From NCBI GenBank assembly GCA_017984755.1, contig JAGNYW010000015.1, positions 1 through 64,000 on the forward strand: DNA of 64,000 nt. Direction: 5' to 3'. A model generated the notes under the pieces. It was not told the DNA's origin. It searched no databases and was given only the letters and a program-made list of their open reading frames with translations. The translations under genes were made by a program, and so were the position numbers. Of this stretch, positions 36,012 to 46,090 are shown in pieces. How positions within the stretch are numbered: position 1 is the stretch's first letter; each line of letters begins with the position of its first letter. Origin of the DNA: Methyloversatilis sp. (lineage in GTDB: Bacteria > Pseudomonadota > Gammaproteobacteria > Burkholderiales > Rhodocyclaceae).

Positions 36012-37493
36012 TCAGGCGGTACCGCCCACCGTGAGGCCGTCGATGCGCAGCGTCGGCTGACCGACGCCGACCGGCACGCTCTGGCCTTCCTTGCCGCAGG
36101 TGCCGACACCGCTGTCGAGCGCCATGTCGTTGCCTATCATCGACACCCGCGTCAGTGCGTCCGGGCCGTTGCCGATCAGCGTCGCACCCTTGATCGGGTA
36201 GGTCACCCTGCCGTTTTCGATCATGTACACCTCGGCTCCGGAAAACACGAACTTGCCGCTGGTGATATCCACCTGACCGCCGCCGAAATTGACGGCGTAC
36301 AGACCCTTCTTCACCGAGCGGATGATTTCTTCCGGATCGCGGCCACCGTTGAGCATGTAGGTGTTGGTCATGCGCGGCATCGGCAGGTGGGCGAAACTTT
36401 CCCTCCGGCCATTGCCGGTGGGCGCCACGCCCATCAGGCGCGCATTCAGGCTGTCCTGCATGTAGCCGACCAGAATGCCGTCCTCGATCAGTGTCGTGCA
36501 GTGCGTCGGGTTCCCTTCGTCGTCCACCGTGAGCGAGCCGCGGCGATTCGGCAGCGTGCCGTCATCGATGACGGTGACACCGCGCGACGCGACTTGCTGG
36601 CCGATGCGCCCCGCGAAGGCGGAACTGCCCTTGCGGTTGAAATCGCCCTCCAGCCCGTGGCCGATCGCCTCGTGCAGCAGGATGCCGGGCCAACCCGGGC
36701 CGAGCACCACGCTCATGGTGCCGGCCGGCGCCGGGCGTGCGGCCAGGTTCACGCGGGCCTGATGCACGGCGCGCGCTGCGTAGTCGCGCAGCACGTCGTC
36801 GGTGAAGTAAGCGTAGTCGAAGCGACCGCCGCCACCGGATGATCCCTGCTCGCGGTGAACGCCGTCCTGCATGATCACCGTGACCGACACGCGCACGAGC
36901 GGGCGGACGTCGGCCGCCATGTGGCCATCGTTGCGCATCACCATGACGACCTCGTGCGTGCCGGCGATGTGTGCCATCACCTGCGACACGCGGCTGTCCT
37001 CGGCGCGGGCGTAGCTTTCCAGGCGCTCAAGCAGCTTCACCTTTGCGGTGTCGGTCAGCGACGCGGCGGGATTCCCAGCCGAATAGAGCGGCCGCGGAGC
37101 ACGGGTATTCACTGCGCGAGCCGTCAGGGACTGGCCCTGTGCAGCGATGGCGCGCGTGGCCCGGGCGGCGGCTTCGAGCGCCGGCAGGCTGATTTCATCG
37201 GAGTACGCGAACGCCGTCTTTTCGCCCTGGATGGCGCGTACGCCCACGCCCTGTTCGATATTGAAGCTGCCCGACTTGACGATGCCTTCTTCGAGGCTCC
37301 ACGCCTCGCTGCACTGATGCTGGAAGTACAGGTCTGCGTAGTCGATGCGATGCGACGCCAGCGATCCGAAAATGCGGTCGAGGTCCTTGCGTCCGAGATC
37401 GAAGGGCGCAAGCAGCAGTGCCTTCGCGGTATCCATCGGATCGACGTCCGGCGTAACGGCCGGACTGGCCTTGGTGCGGGTGGAACCAGTCAT
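36012..37493 (-). CDS. tldD: Metalloprotease TldD
   Basis: TldD, 493 aa, the partner of PmbA/TldE in a zinc-dependent protease that degrades unstructured peptides (CcdA, microcin B17 precursor processing). The zinc motif HEAIGHGLEGDFNRKG lies near residue 270, followed by the typical C-terminal region with DNPTHCTTLIEDGILVGYMQ-type segments. The partner tldE is not in the window. It lies 18 bp after the FeeM-like gene in transcription order. Confidence 0.95.
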   Translation of the reverse strand: MTGSTRTKASPAVTPDVDPMDTAKALLLAPFDLGRKDLDRIFGSLASHRIDYADLYFQHQCSEAWSLEEGIVKSGSFNIEQGVGVRAIQGEKTAFAYSDEISLPALEAAARATRAIAAQGQSLTARAVNTRAPRPLYSAGNPAASLTDTAKVKLLERLESYARAEDSRVSQVMAHIAGTHEVVMVMRNDGHMAADVRPLVRVSVTVIMQDGVHREQGSSGGGGRFDYAYFTDDVLRDYAARAVHQARVNLAARPAPAGTMSVVLGPGWPGILLHEAIGHGLEGDFNRKGSSAFAGRIGQQVASRGVTVIDDGTLPNRRGSLTVDDEGNPTHCTTLIEDGILVGYMQDSLNARLMGVAPTGNGRRESFAHLPMPRMTNTYMLNGGRDPEEIIRSVKKGLYAVNFGGGQVDITSGKFVFSGAEVYMIENGRVTYPIKGATLIGNGPDALTRVSMIGNDMALDSGVGTCGKEGQSVPVGVGQPTLRIDGLTVGGTA

Positions 37494-37515
37494 GTGTGCT
37501 TGAATCCTGTGTCGG

Positions 37516-38295
37516 TTAGGGTCCCGACCGACCGAGACGCTCCACGATGGCGTCTTCTTCGGGTCGCGGGAAAAAATACTTGTACATCGACTTCTCTTCC
37601 TTCAGATCGCGCCAGCGACCGCCCAGTTCATCGACGCGACTGCGATACACCTCGCGCGTCAGACGCAACAGTATGGCGGGTGCGCCGACGCGGTTGCACA
37701 TGCGCTCTTCGGCAGCCGGCACGAAGGCAAGATACTTCTCGTAGAACGCGCGGTGACGCGGATTGACTTCGATCAGCACGTCATCGCAGCGCTGCAGGCG
37801 GAACGCGTAGATGCACATCAGGTGGAACAGCGTCCCCATCAGGCGCTTGGAACGAACCGACTGTTCGACGGCGAACTTGCCGAATTCGCATACCTTGCGG
37901 CCGCTGTCGCGCAGATCGTGCATCACGTCCGGATAGGTCTCGTCGGCCGACAACCCCGTGTCGGAATCCAGATTGACCGTGATGGTTCCATAGATGTGCC
38001 CGTCAAACTCGGCGACGAGCGTGATGCGGTTCGGCGCTTCGTCGATGTGCTTCTTGGTGTGGTAGCCACGCCAGGAGTACATCTTCTCGATCAGCAGGCT
38101 GGTACCCTCGCGCTTCTCGTTGTCGCTGCTGAGCAGGCGGACACGGAACTTGTCCTTCTGCTGGGCCATTTCACGCGTCCCCGCGATTTCCTCCTGCTCG
38201 ATGCACATCGGTCGCAGGCGATCGACATCCATGACGGTGACTTCCGCCAGCGTATTCGGAAACTGCGAAGGATTGCGTGTTGGTTGATCCGGCAT
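37516..38295 (-). CDS. N-acyl amino acid synthase FeeM-like protein
   Basis: A 259-aa protein with a FeeM/GNAT-type acyltransferase fold. Supporting segments are the GNAT core CEFGKFAVEQSVRSKRLMG, then FHLMCIYAFRLQRCDDVLIEVNPRHRAFYEKYLAF. FeeM enzymes join long-chain acyl-ACP to Tyr or other amino acids to make N-acyl amino acids, which can act as signals or surfactants. It is embedded between a nitrilase-family hydrolase and tldD, a position where I would not expect it. The acceptor amino acid is unknown; a different acyltransferase activity is possible. Confidence 0.78.
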   Translation of the reverse strand: MPDQPTRNPSQFPNTLAEVTVMDVDRLRPMCIEQEEIAGTREMAQQKDKFRVRLLSSDNEKREGTSLLIEKMYSWRGYHTKKHIDEAPNRITLVAEFDGHIYGTITVNLDSDTGLSADETYPDVMHDLRDSGRKVCEFGKFAVEQSVRSKRLMGTLFHLMCIYAFRLQRCDDVLIEVNPRHRAFYEKYLAFVPAAEERMCNRVGAPAILLRLTREVYRSRVDELGGRWRDLKEEKSMYKYFFPRPEEDAIVERLGRSGP

Positions 38296-38322
38296 GATGA
38301 CCTCGACCTCGGCAGGCTTATT

Positions 38323-39141
38323 TCAGCAGTACAGGCGTCTGTGGCCCATGGCCGGAAGATTCTGCCTTACTTCAAGCAGATATTCTTCGTTCAGATCGCC
38401 TGCGACTACACCCGGGCCGCGCGCAAGCCTGTTGATGACCTGACCCCACGGATCGATCAGCATCGAATCGCCCCACGTGCGCCGCCCGGACGGGTGCACG
38501 CCGCCCTGCGCCGCCGCCAGCACGTAACACTGGTTTTCCACTGCCCGTGCGCGCAGCAGCAGTTCCCAGTGCGCACGACCGGTCGTTTCCGTGAACGCTG
38601 CGCCCAGCACCAGCAGCCGCAGGTCGCCCAGTGCCCTGAAGAATTCCGGAAATCTCAGGTCGTAGCAGATCGAGAGGCCGACCCGACCGAAAGGCGTATC
38701 GAGCGCAACCGGCTGACTGCCCGCCTCGATGGTGCGTGCCTCGTCGTAATTCTCGCTGCCGCGCGTGAAGGCAAACAGGTGGATCTTGTCGTAGCGGGCG
38801 ACCTGCATGCCGTCCGGCCCGTAGGCGAGACAGGTATTGCGGACCTTGTCCGGCACATCTGCCTGCAGCGGAACCGAGCCACCGATCAGCCAGATGCCAT
38901 GACTGCGCGCGCAATCAGACATGAACCTCTGGATCGGACCATCACCTTCGGCTTCCCGGATGGCAATCTTGTCGGACTCATCGGCCGAAATGAGCGGGAA
39001 ATACTCGGGCAGCGCGACCAGCCGTGCGCCCTGGCGGGCGGCCTCGGCGATCCAGTGTGCCGCCTCTTTCAGGTTTTCCGCCACGTCAGGGCCCGACACC
39101 ATCTGCACTGCGGCAACATGCGTCATCGCTGAATTGTTCAT
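38323..39141 (-). CDS. Carbon-nitrogen hydrolase family protein (Nit-type)
   Basis: Nitrilase-superfamily hydrolase of 272 aa. The Glu-Lys-Cys catalytic triad is visible: Glu46 in ALPEYFPL, Lys119 in YDKIHLFAF and Cys159 in LSICYDLRFPEF. Length and motifs match the Nit1/Nit2 type, whose members include deaminated-glutathione amidase. The start at 39141 has AAAGGGAA nine bases upstream; an ATG at 39126 is also possible. It follows yhdP by 52 bp and precedes the FeeM-like gene by 27 bp. Confidence 0.9.
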   Translation of the reverse strand: MNNSAMTHVAAVQMVSGPDVAENLKEAAHWIAEAARQGARLVALPEYFPLISADESDKIAIREAEGDGPIQRFMSDCARSHGIWLIGGSVPLQADVPDKVRNTCLAYGPDGMQVARYDKIHLFAFTRGSENYDEARTIEAGSQPVALDTPFGRVGLSICYDLRFPEFFRALGDLRLLVLGAAFTETTGRAHWELLLRARAVENQCYVLAAAQGGVHPSGRRTWGDSMLIDPWGQVINRLARGPGVVAGDLNEEYLLEVRQNLPAMGHRRLYC

Positions 39142-39193
39142 GCGTTCCCTTTCAGTTTGACGACGGAGACCGCAAAACCCGGCGGCGGTCCCT

Positions 39194-42100
39194 TCACTTT
39201 CCGGCCGGTGGCACCTCTGCAAGCTTTGCCACCACCGGGTCGTCCCACGATCCGGTGACCGAATAGCGGAAGGCGAAAATCTGCCCCAGCGGATCACGCA
39301 GCACCTTCTGCGCCAGATAAGTCGCGACGCCGACTGCCGGATTGGCGATGAGCACGCCAACCGACACGCTGTCGCTCAACGCAGGCTGCACCTGCACGGT
39401 CAGGTTCTGCGTCTCGGATGCCACGTCTGCACTGCCGCCGATGAGCACGCGTGCAGCCGGACCCGCCAATTCGAAATCGTCGGTTTTCATGATGCCACGC
39501 TCGACGGCCACGTTGCCCTCGATCCGGTCAAATGCGAAGCCTTCGCTGAAGACATCGCGAAAATCCAGCGTGATGCGGCGCGGCAGTGCCTGCAGACTGA
39601 GAATACCCAGCAGACGCCCGGCACCCGGATTGATCTTGCTGAACTGGCCGTTTTCGGCCTTGAGCCTGAACGCACCCGACAGGGACGGGTAATCGATGGA
39701 CAGCGGATTGCCGACCCAGCGTACGGTTCCCTGCATGTCGGCCTTGCCGCGACGCAGTGCATCCGCATGGCCCAGACGGGCGAGCAGCTTGCCTGCGTCC
39801 GTAGCCTCGATCGTGAAATCAAGACTTGTTTCACGGGCGCCGCCGACCGCACCCAGCGTCTTGCTCCATGCGCCGCTCGCCGTGAAGCTGCCTTCGGGCA
39901 TGGTCAGCGCGAGGCGGTCGATCAGCCATGCCCGGCGCTCATTGCTGGCCCGAAGCTCGAGCTTGCCCAACGATTTGCCGTCGAGCACGAAACGATCCGC
40001 CTCGATGTCGAGTGCGGGCAGTTCATCCAGTTCCTGCGCGGCGTCGTCGGACGGCGCCCGCACGCTTTCATCACTTGCGGTATTGATCAGCAATTGTTCG
40101 AAGCGCGCCTGGAGACGCCCCTTGCCCTGCCCCGCCCAGTTGATCCGGCCGCGCGCCTGGGCACTGGCGAGGTCGATATCCCACGACTCGGCCTGCCGCC
40201 GTGCATCGATCCTGACCGCATCGAGCCAGTGCCCCGACATGCGCATGTGCTGTGCCTCGATGCGCACGCGATCGATCGGAAGCCCCTCTCCGGCCGGATC
40301 GCCAGTCGCTGCTTCGCCGGCCGCCGCGGGTGCTGCGAACGCGCGACGCAGGGCATCGAGATCGAAGGTGTCACCGCGCGCCGACACGGCCAGTCCGCGC
40401 TCCGGTATCGCCGGCTGCTGCGGCAGGCCGATGGCGCCGCGTTCAACCAGCCATCCCGAGGCGGTCGAGCGCCGCAGGATGTCCGCGCTCACCCGGTTTC
40501 CGGCGGTGATGCGCAGCAGCTCGCGTTCCGGCCCGATCGCCGGCAATCCGCGCCGGGCCGATTCGCGCACGTCGAGCGTACCGGTGCGCTCGACCTTCAG
40601 CGCCAGCGCTTCGCCCAGCGGCTTGTTCAGCGGAGCCGGCAGCGACGATTCGACCTGGGCAAGATCGGCATCGAGGGTCATGTCGATGCCGTTCCTGCGC
40701 ACGCCCATCCGTGCCTGCCACCCGGCAGCACCCGACAGCGCGCTCATCCATGGCTGCTGGAAGTGACTGCGCAGCGCCTCCATCGAAGCACGCCCGCGCG
40801 CCAGCACATTGACCGCGCCGCCGCCGCCGGATTCGACTTCGAGCGCCATCGGAAAACCGAGGACGGAAGCCTGCGCATTGCGCACCAGCAGCTGACTATC
40901 GGTGAAATCGATGCGACCGGCCGCTCCGATCAGCGGCGGCAAGTCCGGATCGATGACCAGGCGATTGTCGGCAAACGTGTAATCACCCTTGATCTTCGCG
41001 TCCTGCGAATGGCGCAGCGGGATGTCGAGCGAGATCGTCAGCTTGCCGTTGCCGTCGGCACGCATGCCGGTGGTGAAGCGATCGATGCGCTCGGCAACCG
41101 GACTCACATCGATGTAGCGGAGGAATTCCGACGTGGCGCCGCTGGTCGAGCCGCGCACCCGCAGCAGCTTGTCCGTGACATCGAGATCGGGAATTTCGGC
41201 TGTGGTCGTACCCAGCCTGGTGTTCAGGATACGCCCGTCACGCGACGTGACCACCATGCGCGGCCCCTCGAACAGCACATCTGCATCCAGGCCGGTGATG
41301 GGCGGCCAGGTATCGCCGAAGGACACCGTCACATCCTCCGCCTTCACCTTGACCTGGAAGATGCCCGGCCGGCCCTTGTCGAACGGATAGTCGTCGAGCT
41401 TGCCGCGAAGCTTCAGGATTGCCCCGGTGGAGTGACCAGCCACCAGTGAGTGGCGCAGCCAGTCGCGCGCATCGGTCCCGGTCGACAGCGGCAGGTAGCG
41501 CCAGATGGCGCGCGCATCTCCCCGCGTCAGCCTGCCTTCGAGATCGATCTCGCCAGCGCTGCTCCCTGCCGTGCGATAGCGGCCCCGGAAGTCGCCTTCC
41601 GTGTCGGCATTCCCCAGCGACAGGGACTCGAGAACGACTGCCGTCTCGCCGTCGCTGCGCGACCAGCCGGCCTTCAGCCTGAAGCGATCGAACGGAATCA
41701 GCGGCTCGGCAAATACGGCGGGAAGATCGAGCGTCAGACCTGGCGCATCGATGTTTACCGACCCGCGGGAATCGGTGCCCTCGATGCTGCCGCTCAGGCC
41801 CGATATACCCGGCAGATCCCCGTGCGCCGTCATTCCCACGTGATCGAGCCGTGCTTTCACGCGGAAGCTGGCAGGCGCGGACAGGTCTCCGGTCCATCCG
41901 GCGTCGAATTCGTCGAGGCGCCCTTGCGGGCGGTGCTGCTCCAGCGCATCGCGCATCGCCTGGGACAGCGGCAGATAGGCTGCCAACCGGGTCAGCGCCT
42001 GCAGATCGATCGCGCTGGCCGACACTTCACCGAAGCTGCCACGGCCTTGCACGGCGGACTGCCATTTCAGGTCGATGCTGGTCGGACGCACCCGGACGCC

Positions 42101-43141
42101 GTCTTGCGTCACCAACTGCAACTGCCGCGCACTGGCTGTCACACGGGCCAGACTCAGATGCTCGGCACTGATGCGGCCGGACAGGCTCACCAGATCGAGC
42201 AGCGGCAGTTCGGGCGCCAGACGCAGTTTCAGGTTGGCCAGCGCCAGTTCTCCGGTGACCGCAGTCAGCTCGGCGCCATCGAAATTCGCCCAGGCCCGCG
42301 CCGCGCCGCGCCCCTCGGGCAACTCGAGCGGATAATCGATCCATGTCTGCCAGACCGCCATGTCCGCACCTTCGAGCGACGCGAACAGCTCGCCCGAAGC
42401 GGTGGCCCAGTCGCTTTCATCCGGGAGCAGGATGTCGCCGCGCAGTTCCAGCGTTTTCGCAAGCGCTTCCGGTGGCCGGGCAAGCAGGCCGAAGCGGTGA
42501 TGCTGCCCCGAATTGTCGAGCCGCATGTTGACCTGCGAAAGCTGCAGCGGCGGCGCGCCAGGCCGCGTTTCGTCGCGCCAGTCAAGCCGCGCATTGCGGA
42601 TATTGATCTGTCCCTGCGACAGCAGCCAGCGCGTGAAGCCTCCCTGCTTGCCATCGTCACGCAGCGCCAGCCCGGCAACATGGAGCGTGCCGGCCGCATC
42701 GCGACGGACCTGCAGCGCCGGGTCGTTGATGTCCAGCCGGTGCAGATGCAGGTGGCCACGCACCAGCGACGAAAACCCGAGAGCGGCATCGACCTGCTCC
42801 AGGCGCAGGGCCGGCTTGCCCGACTCATCGAGCAGCGTCACGCCGCGCAGCGCAAGCTTCGGATGCAGCCCGCTCCAGTCGGCACTGAGGCCGTCGATGC
42901 GCACCTCGCGCTGCAGCGATTCGCCGATCAGGCGCTCGATCTGCGGGCGGTAGGCATCCACCTGGGGCAGCAGCAGGTGGCGTGCGCCGAGTACCACACA
43001 GGCGCCGAGCACATAAGCGAACAATGCCCAGCCGAAGAAACGGCTGGCCGTGGCGCGCCAGCGCGGGGGCATTGCTGGCGTGCCCCCGACCGGATCGGCG
43101 TCGGCCCGGGGATCGGATGCGGCGGAGGAAGATTCGGACAA
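39194..43141 (-). CDS. yhdP: YhdP family (AsmA-like) phospholipid-transport protein
   Basis: Very large protein of 1315 aa with one N-terminal membrane anchor (about residues 25-55) and a long periplasmic beta-rich body, typical of YhdP. The TIGR02099/DUF3971 region lies in the middle and an AsmA_2 domain at the C-terminus. In E. coli, YhdP moves phospholipids between inner and outer membranes along with TamB and YdbH. First gene of the long co-directional run; divergent from glnE across about 160 bp. Confidence 0.93.
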   Translation of the reverse strand: MSESSSAASDPRADADPVGGTPAMPPRWRATASRFFGWALFAYVLGACVVLGARHLLLPQVDAYRPQIERLIGESLQREVRIDGLSADWSGLHPKLALRGVTLLDESGKPALRLEQVDAALGFSSLVRGHLHLHRLDINDPALQVRRDAAGTLHVAGLALRDDGKQGGFTRWLLSQGQINIRNARLDWRDETRPGAPPLQLSQVNMRLDNSGQHHRFGLLARPPEALAKTLELRGDILLPDESDWATASGELFASLEGADMAVWQTWIDYPLELPEGRGAARAWANFDGAELTAVTGELALANLKLRLAPELPLLDLVSLSGRISAEHLSLARVTASARQLQLVTQDGVRVRPTSIDLKWQSAVQGRGSFGEVSASAIDLQALTRLAAYLPLSQAMRDALEQHRPQGRLDEFDAGWTGDLSAPASFRVKARLDHVGMTAHGDLPGISGLSGSIEGTDSRGSVNIDAPGLTLDLPAVFAEPLIPFDRFRLKAGWSRSDGETAVVLESLSLGNADTEGDFRGRYRTAGSSAGEIDLEGRLTRGDARAIWRYLPLSTGTDARDWLRHSLVAGHSTGAILKLRGKLDDYPFDKGRPGIFQVKVKAEDVTVSFGDTWPPITGLDADVLFEGPRMVVTSRDGRILNTRLGTTTAEIPDLDVTDKLLRVRGSTSGATSEFLRYIDVSPVAERIDRFTTGMRADGNGKLTISLDIPLRHSQDAKIKGDYTFADNRLVIDPDLPPLIGAAGRIDFTDSQLLVRNAQASVLGFPMALEVESGGGGAVNVLARGRASMEALRSHFQQPWMSALSGAAGWQARMGVRRNGIDMTLDADLAQVESSLPAPLNKPLGEALALKVERTGTLDVRESARRGLPAIGPERELLRITAGNRVSADILRRSTASGWLVERGAIGLPQQPAIPERGLAVSARGDTFDLDALRRAFAAPAAAGEAATGDPAGEGLPIDRVRIEAQHMRMSGHWLDAVRIDARRQAESWDIDLASAQARGRINWAGQGKGRLQARFEQLLINTASDESVRAPSDDAAQELDELPALDIEADRFVLDGKSLGKLELRASNERRAWLIDRLALTMPEGSFTASGAWSKTLGAVGGARETSLDFTIEATDAGKLLARLGHADALRRGKADMQGTVRWVGNPLSIDYPSLSGAFRLKAENGQFSKINPGAGRLLGILSLQALPRRITLDFRDVFSEGFAFDRIEGNVAVERGIMKTDDFELAGPAARVLIGGSADVASETQNLTVQVQPALSDSVSVGVLIANPAVGVATYLAQKVLRDPLGQIFAFRYSVTGSWDDPVVAKLAEVPPAGK

Positions 43142-43303
43142 GATCAGTGCCTGCAGTCAGCCGGGGGATGACTGCGTTTGTGGGACGATGCGGGAGTTTA
43201 CCTGCAACGCGTGCGGCATCGCGCTTTCTGTGGCGGCACCCCGACAACCATGCCGGCACCGGTTTTTGCATAATCAATCTCCCGCACCCGACCGAACCCG
43301 CTC

Positions 43304-46021
43304 ATGGACGCAACCCAGGCCATCCACCACGCCCGCCGCCACAGCCGCTATCTCGCCCGTGTGCTCGACGCACGGCCGGAGCTGATCGAGGCGCTGACCG
43401 AAACGCTGGACGCCCACATCAGTGCCGCGCTGCTCGAAGAATGGCTCGAGCAGACGCCGTTCGACCCGGCCGACGACGCCACACTGAAAAGCGCCCTGCG
43501 TCGTCTGCGCATCCGCGCCATGGCCCACCTCATCGTGCGCGATCTGGCGGGTGAGGCCGATCTCGACGAAGTGACCGAAGGCATGACGCTGCTGGCCGAA
43601 CTGACCGTGCGCGTGGCGGCGGAGCTGGCACACACAGCACTGGTGGCGCGCTTCGGCGAGCCGCGCGGCGAATCGGAGGACGGCCCCGGCGCAGTGCAGC
43701 CCTTCGTCTGCATCGGCATGGGAAAGCTGGGCGGACGCGAGCTGAACGTCAGTTCGGACGTCGATTTCATCTTCGTCTACCCGGAATCGGGCGAAACCGA
43801 TGGCGAAACCCCGACCGGCCCGGGCAAGCGCATCGACAACTTCGACTTCTTCTCGCGCCTGGGCCGCAAGGTGATCGAACTGCTGGCCGACCTCACCGCC
43901 GACGGTTTCGTCTTCCGCGTCGACATGCGGCTGCGCCCCAACGGCGACTCGGGCCCGCTGGTCTGCAGCTTCGACATGCTGGAGAACTACTTCTTCACGC
44001 AGGGCCGCGAGTGGGAGCGCTACGCCTGGATCAAGGCGCGCGCCCTGACCGGCAACCGGCACGACGAACTGGAAGCGCTGCGCAAGCCCTTCGTGTTCCG
44101 CAAATACCTCGACTTCGGTGCCATCAATGCGATGCGCGACCTGCACGCGCAGATCCGCCGCGAGGTCGCGCGGCGCGACATGGCGGACAACGTGAAGCTG
44201 GGCCCTGGCGGCATCCGCGAGATCGAATTCATCGCCCAGGTGTTTCAGCTCATCCGTGGCGGCCGCGAAAGCGCCCTGCAGATCCGTCCGACACAGAAGG
44301 TGCTCGACCGGCTTGCGATGCGCGGCGTATTGAGCGAAGAGACGGTCCGGGAACTGCAGGCCGCCTACGTGTTCCTGCGCCGGCTGGAACACCGGCTGCA
44401 GTACGTGGAAGATGCCCAGACGCACAAGCTGCCGGACGGCGCGGAGGATCAGGCGCTGATCGCAAGCAGCATGGGCATGGCCGACTATGCCTCGCTGCTG
44501 GCCGAACTCGACGTGCATCGCGGCCGTGTCGGCAACCACTTCGACGCCGTCTTCGGCGCACAGGAAACCGACACCGCGACGCCGCGCGCACTGTGGCACG
44601 AGTCGGAACAGACCGACGAATGCCTTGCTGCGCTGGTCACCCTCGGCTTCGAGGATGCCGAAGAACTGGCGCATCGTCTGGCGGCCTTCAAGTCGGGCAG
44701 CCGCTATCGCCAGCTGCCGGACACCTCGCGCAGTCGCATCGACGTGCTGGTACCCAAGCTGCTGGAGGCGTGCGCCGTGACGGCGCATCCATCGGCGACC
44801 GCATTGCGCGGGCTGGAGCTGCTGGAGTCGATCAGCCGCCGCGCGGCCTACGTCGCCCTTCTGGCCGAGTTTCCGCAGGCGCTGGGTCAGGTTGCACGAC
44901 TGATCGGCGCATCGAGCTGGGCCGCCAGCTATCTGGTGCGCCACCCCATCCTGCTGGACGAACTGCTGGATTCCCGGCTGCTGACCGCCGAGCCCGACTG
45001 GCCGGCCTTCGAAAAATCGCTGCGCGTGCAGCTCGATGATCTGGGGGACGACACCGAACGACAGATGGACACCATGCGCGACGCGCACCACGCGCAGGTA
45101 TTCCGCCTGCTGGTACGTGATCTGGCGGGCGAACTTTCAGTCGAACGCCTGTCCGACCACCTGTCCGCGCTGGCCGATGCGATGCTGCGGGTCGCGCTCG
45201 ACCTGTGCTGGCGCAAGCTCAACCGGCGCCACTGCGACGTCCCGCGCTTTGCCGTCATCAGCTACGGCAAGCTGGGCGGAAAGGAGCTGGGTTATGCATC
45301 GGATCTGGATGTGATCTTCCTGTTCGACGATCCGCACGAATCCGCACCCGAAACCTACGCCCGGCTCGCGCAGCGGCTGCTGACCTGGCTGTCCAGCCAC
45401 ACCAGCGCCGGCATCCTGTTCGAGACGGATACCCGGCTGCGCCCGAACGGCGAATCGGGCCTGCTGGTCAGTTCGGTCGAAGCCTTCCGCCAGTACCAGC
45501 AGGAATCCGCCTGGGTCTGGGAACATCAGGCCCTCACGCGGGCCCGTTTCTCGGCCGGAGACGCCGCAGTGGGCGACCAGTTCGAGGTCATCCGGCGCGA
45601 CGTGCTGACGCAGGAACGCGACCTCGCGAAACTGCGCGACGAGGTGCGCGACATGCGGCGCAAGATGATGGACAGCCACGCCAACAAATCCGAACTGTTC
45701 GACATCAAGCACGACCCGGGTGGTCTTATCGATCTCGAATTCGCCGTGCAGTACATGGTTCTGGCGCATGCGCACGAACACCCCGAACTCACCGGCAACC
45801 TGGGCAACATCGCGCTGCTGCGCATCGGCGCGCGCGCCGGACTGCTGCCGGAAAGCGAAGCCATCGCCGCCGGCGACGCGTACCGCACGCTGCGCCGCCT
45901 GCAGCACGGACTGCGGCTGAACGATGCAGTGAAGGCGCGGGTGGCGCCCGAAGAGGTGACGGTCGAGCGCGCCGCCATCAGCGCCGTATGGGCACGCCTG
46001 TGCGCAACTGGCGCCGGGTAG
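43304..46021 (+). CDS. glnE: Bifunctional glutamine synthetase adenylyltransferase/deadenylase
   Basis: GlnE, 905 aa, controls glutamine synthetase by adenylylation and de-adenylylation. Both halves have the nucleotidyltransferase signature: GMGKLGGRELNVSSDVDFIF near residue 145 and SYGKLGGKELGYASDLDVIF near residue 655, separated by the regulatory domain. It acts with PII (not in this window). Length matches the family (about 950). Confidence 0.96.
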   Translation: MDATQAIHHARRHSRYLARVLDARPELIEALTETLDAHISAALLEEWLEQTPFDPADDATLKSALRRLRIRAMAHLIVRDLAGEADLDEVTEGMTLLAELTVRVAAELAHTALVARFGEPRGESEDGPGAVQPFVCIGMGKLGGRELNVSSDVDFIFVYPESGETDGETPTGPGKRIDNFDFFSRLGRKVIELLADLTADGFVFRVDMRLRPNGDSGPLVCSFDMLENYFFTQGREWERYAWIKARALTGNRHDELEALRKPFVFRKYLDFGAINAMRDLHAQIRREVARRDMADNVKLGPGGIREIEFIAQVFQLIRGGRESALQIRPTQKVLDRLAMRGVLSEETVRELQAAYVFLRRLEHRLQYVEDAQTHKLPDGAEDQALIASSMGMADYASLLAELDVHRGRVGNHFDAVFGAQETDTATPRALWHESEQTDECLAALVTLGFEDAEELAHRLAAFKSGSRYRQLPDTSRSRIDVLVPKLLEACAVTAHPSATALRGLELLESISRRAAYVALLAEFPQALGQVARLIGASSWAASYLVRHPILLDELLDSRLLTAEPDWPAFEKSLRVQLDDLGDDTERQMDTMRDAHHAQVFRLLVRDLAGELSVERLSDHLSALADAMLRVALDLCWRKLNRRHCDVPRFAVISYGKLGGKELGYASDLDVIFLFDDPHESAPETYARLAQRLLTWLSSHTSAGILFETDTRLRPNGESGLLVSSVEAFRQYQQESAWVWEHQALTRARFSAGDAAVGDQFEVIRRDVLTQERDLAKLRDEVRDMRRKMMDSHANKSELFDIKHDPGGLIDLEFAVQYMVLAHAHEHPELTGNLGNIALLRIGARAGLLPESEAIAAGDAYRTLRRLQHGLRLNDAVKARVAPEEVTVERAAISAVWARLCATGAG

Positions 46022-46090
46022 AACCGGAATGCATCGAACCAGATGCGCGTGACGGACTCCAAGTCATCGACGCTTCAAGGGAGTCATCGA

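Noticed and set aside
43274-45091. A 605-codon open frame on the minus strand
   Set aside because: It is the antisense shadow of glnE, which has full family motifs.
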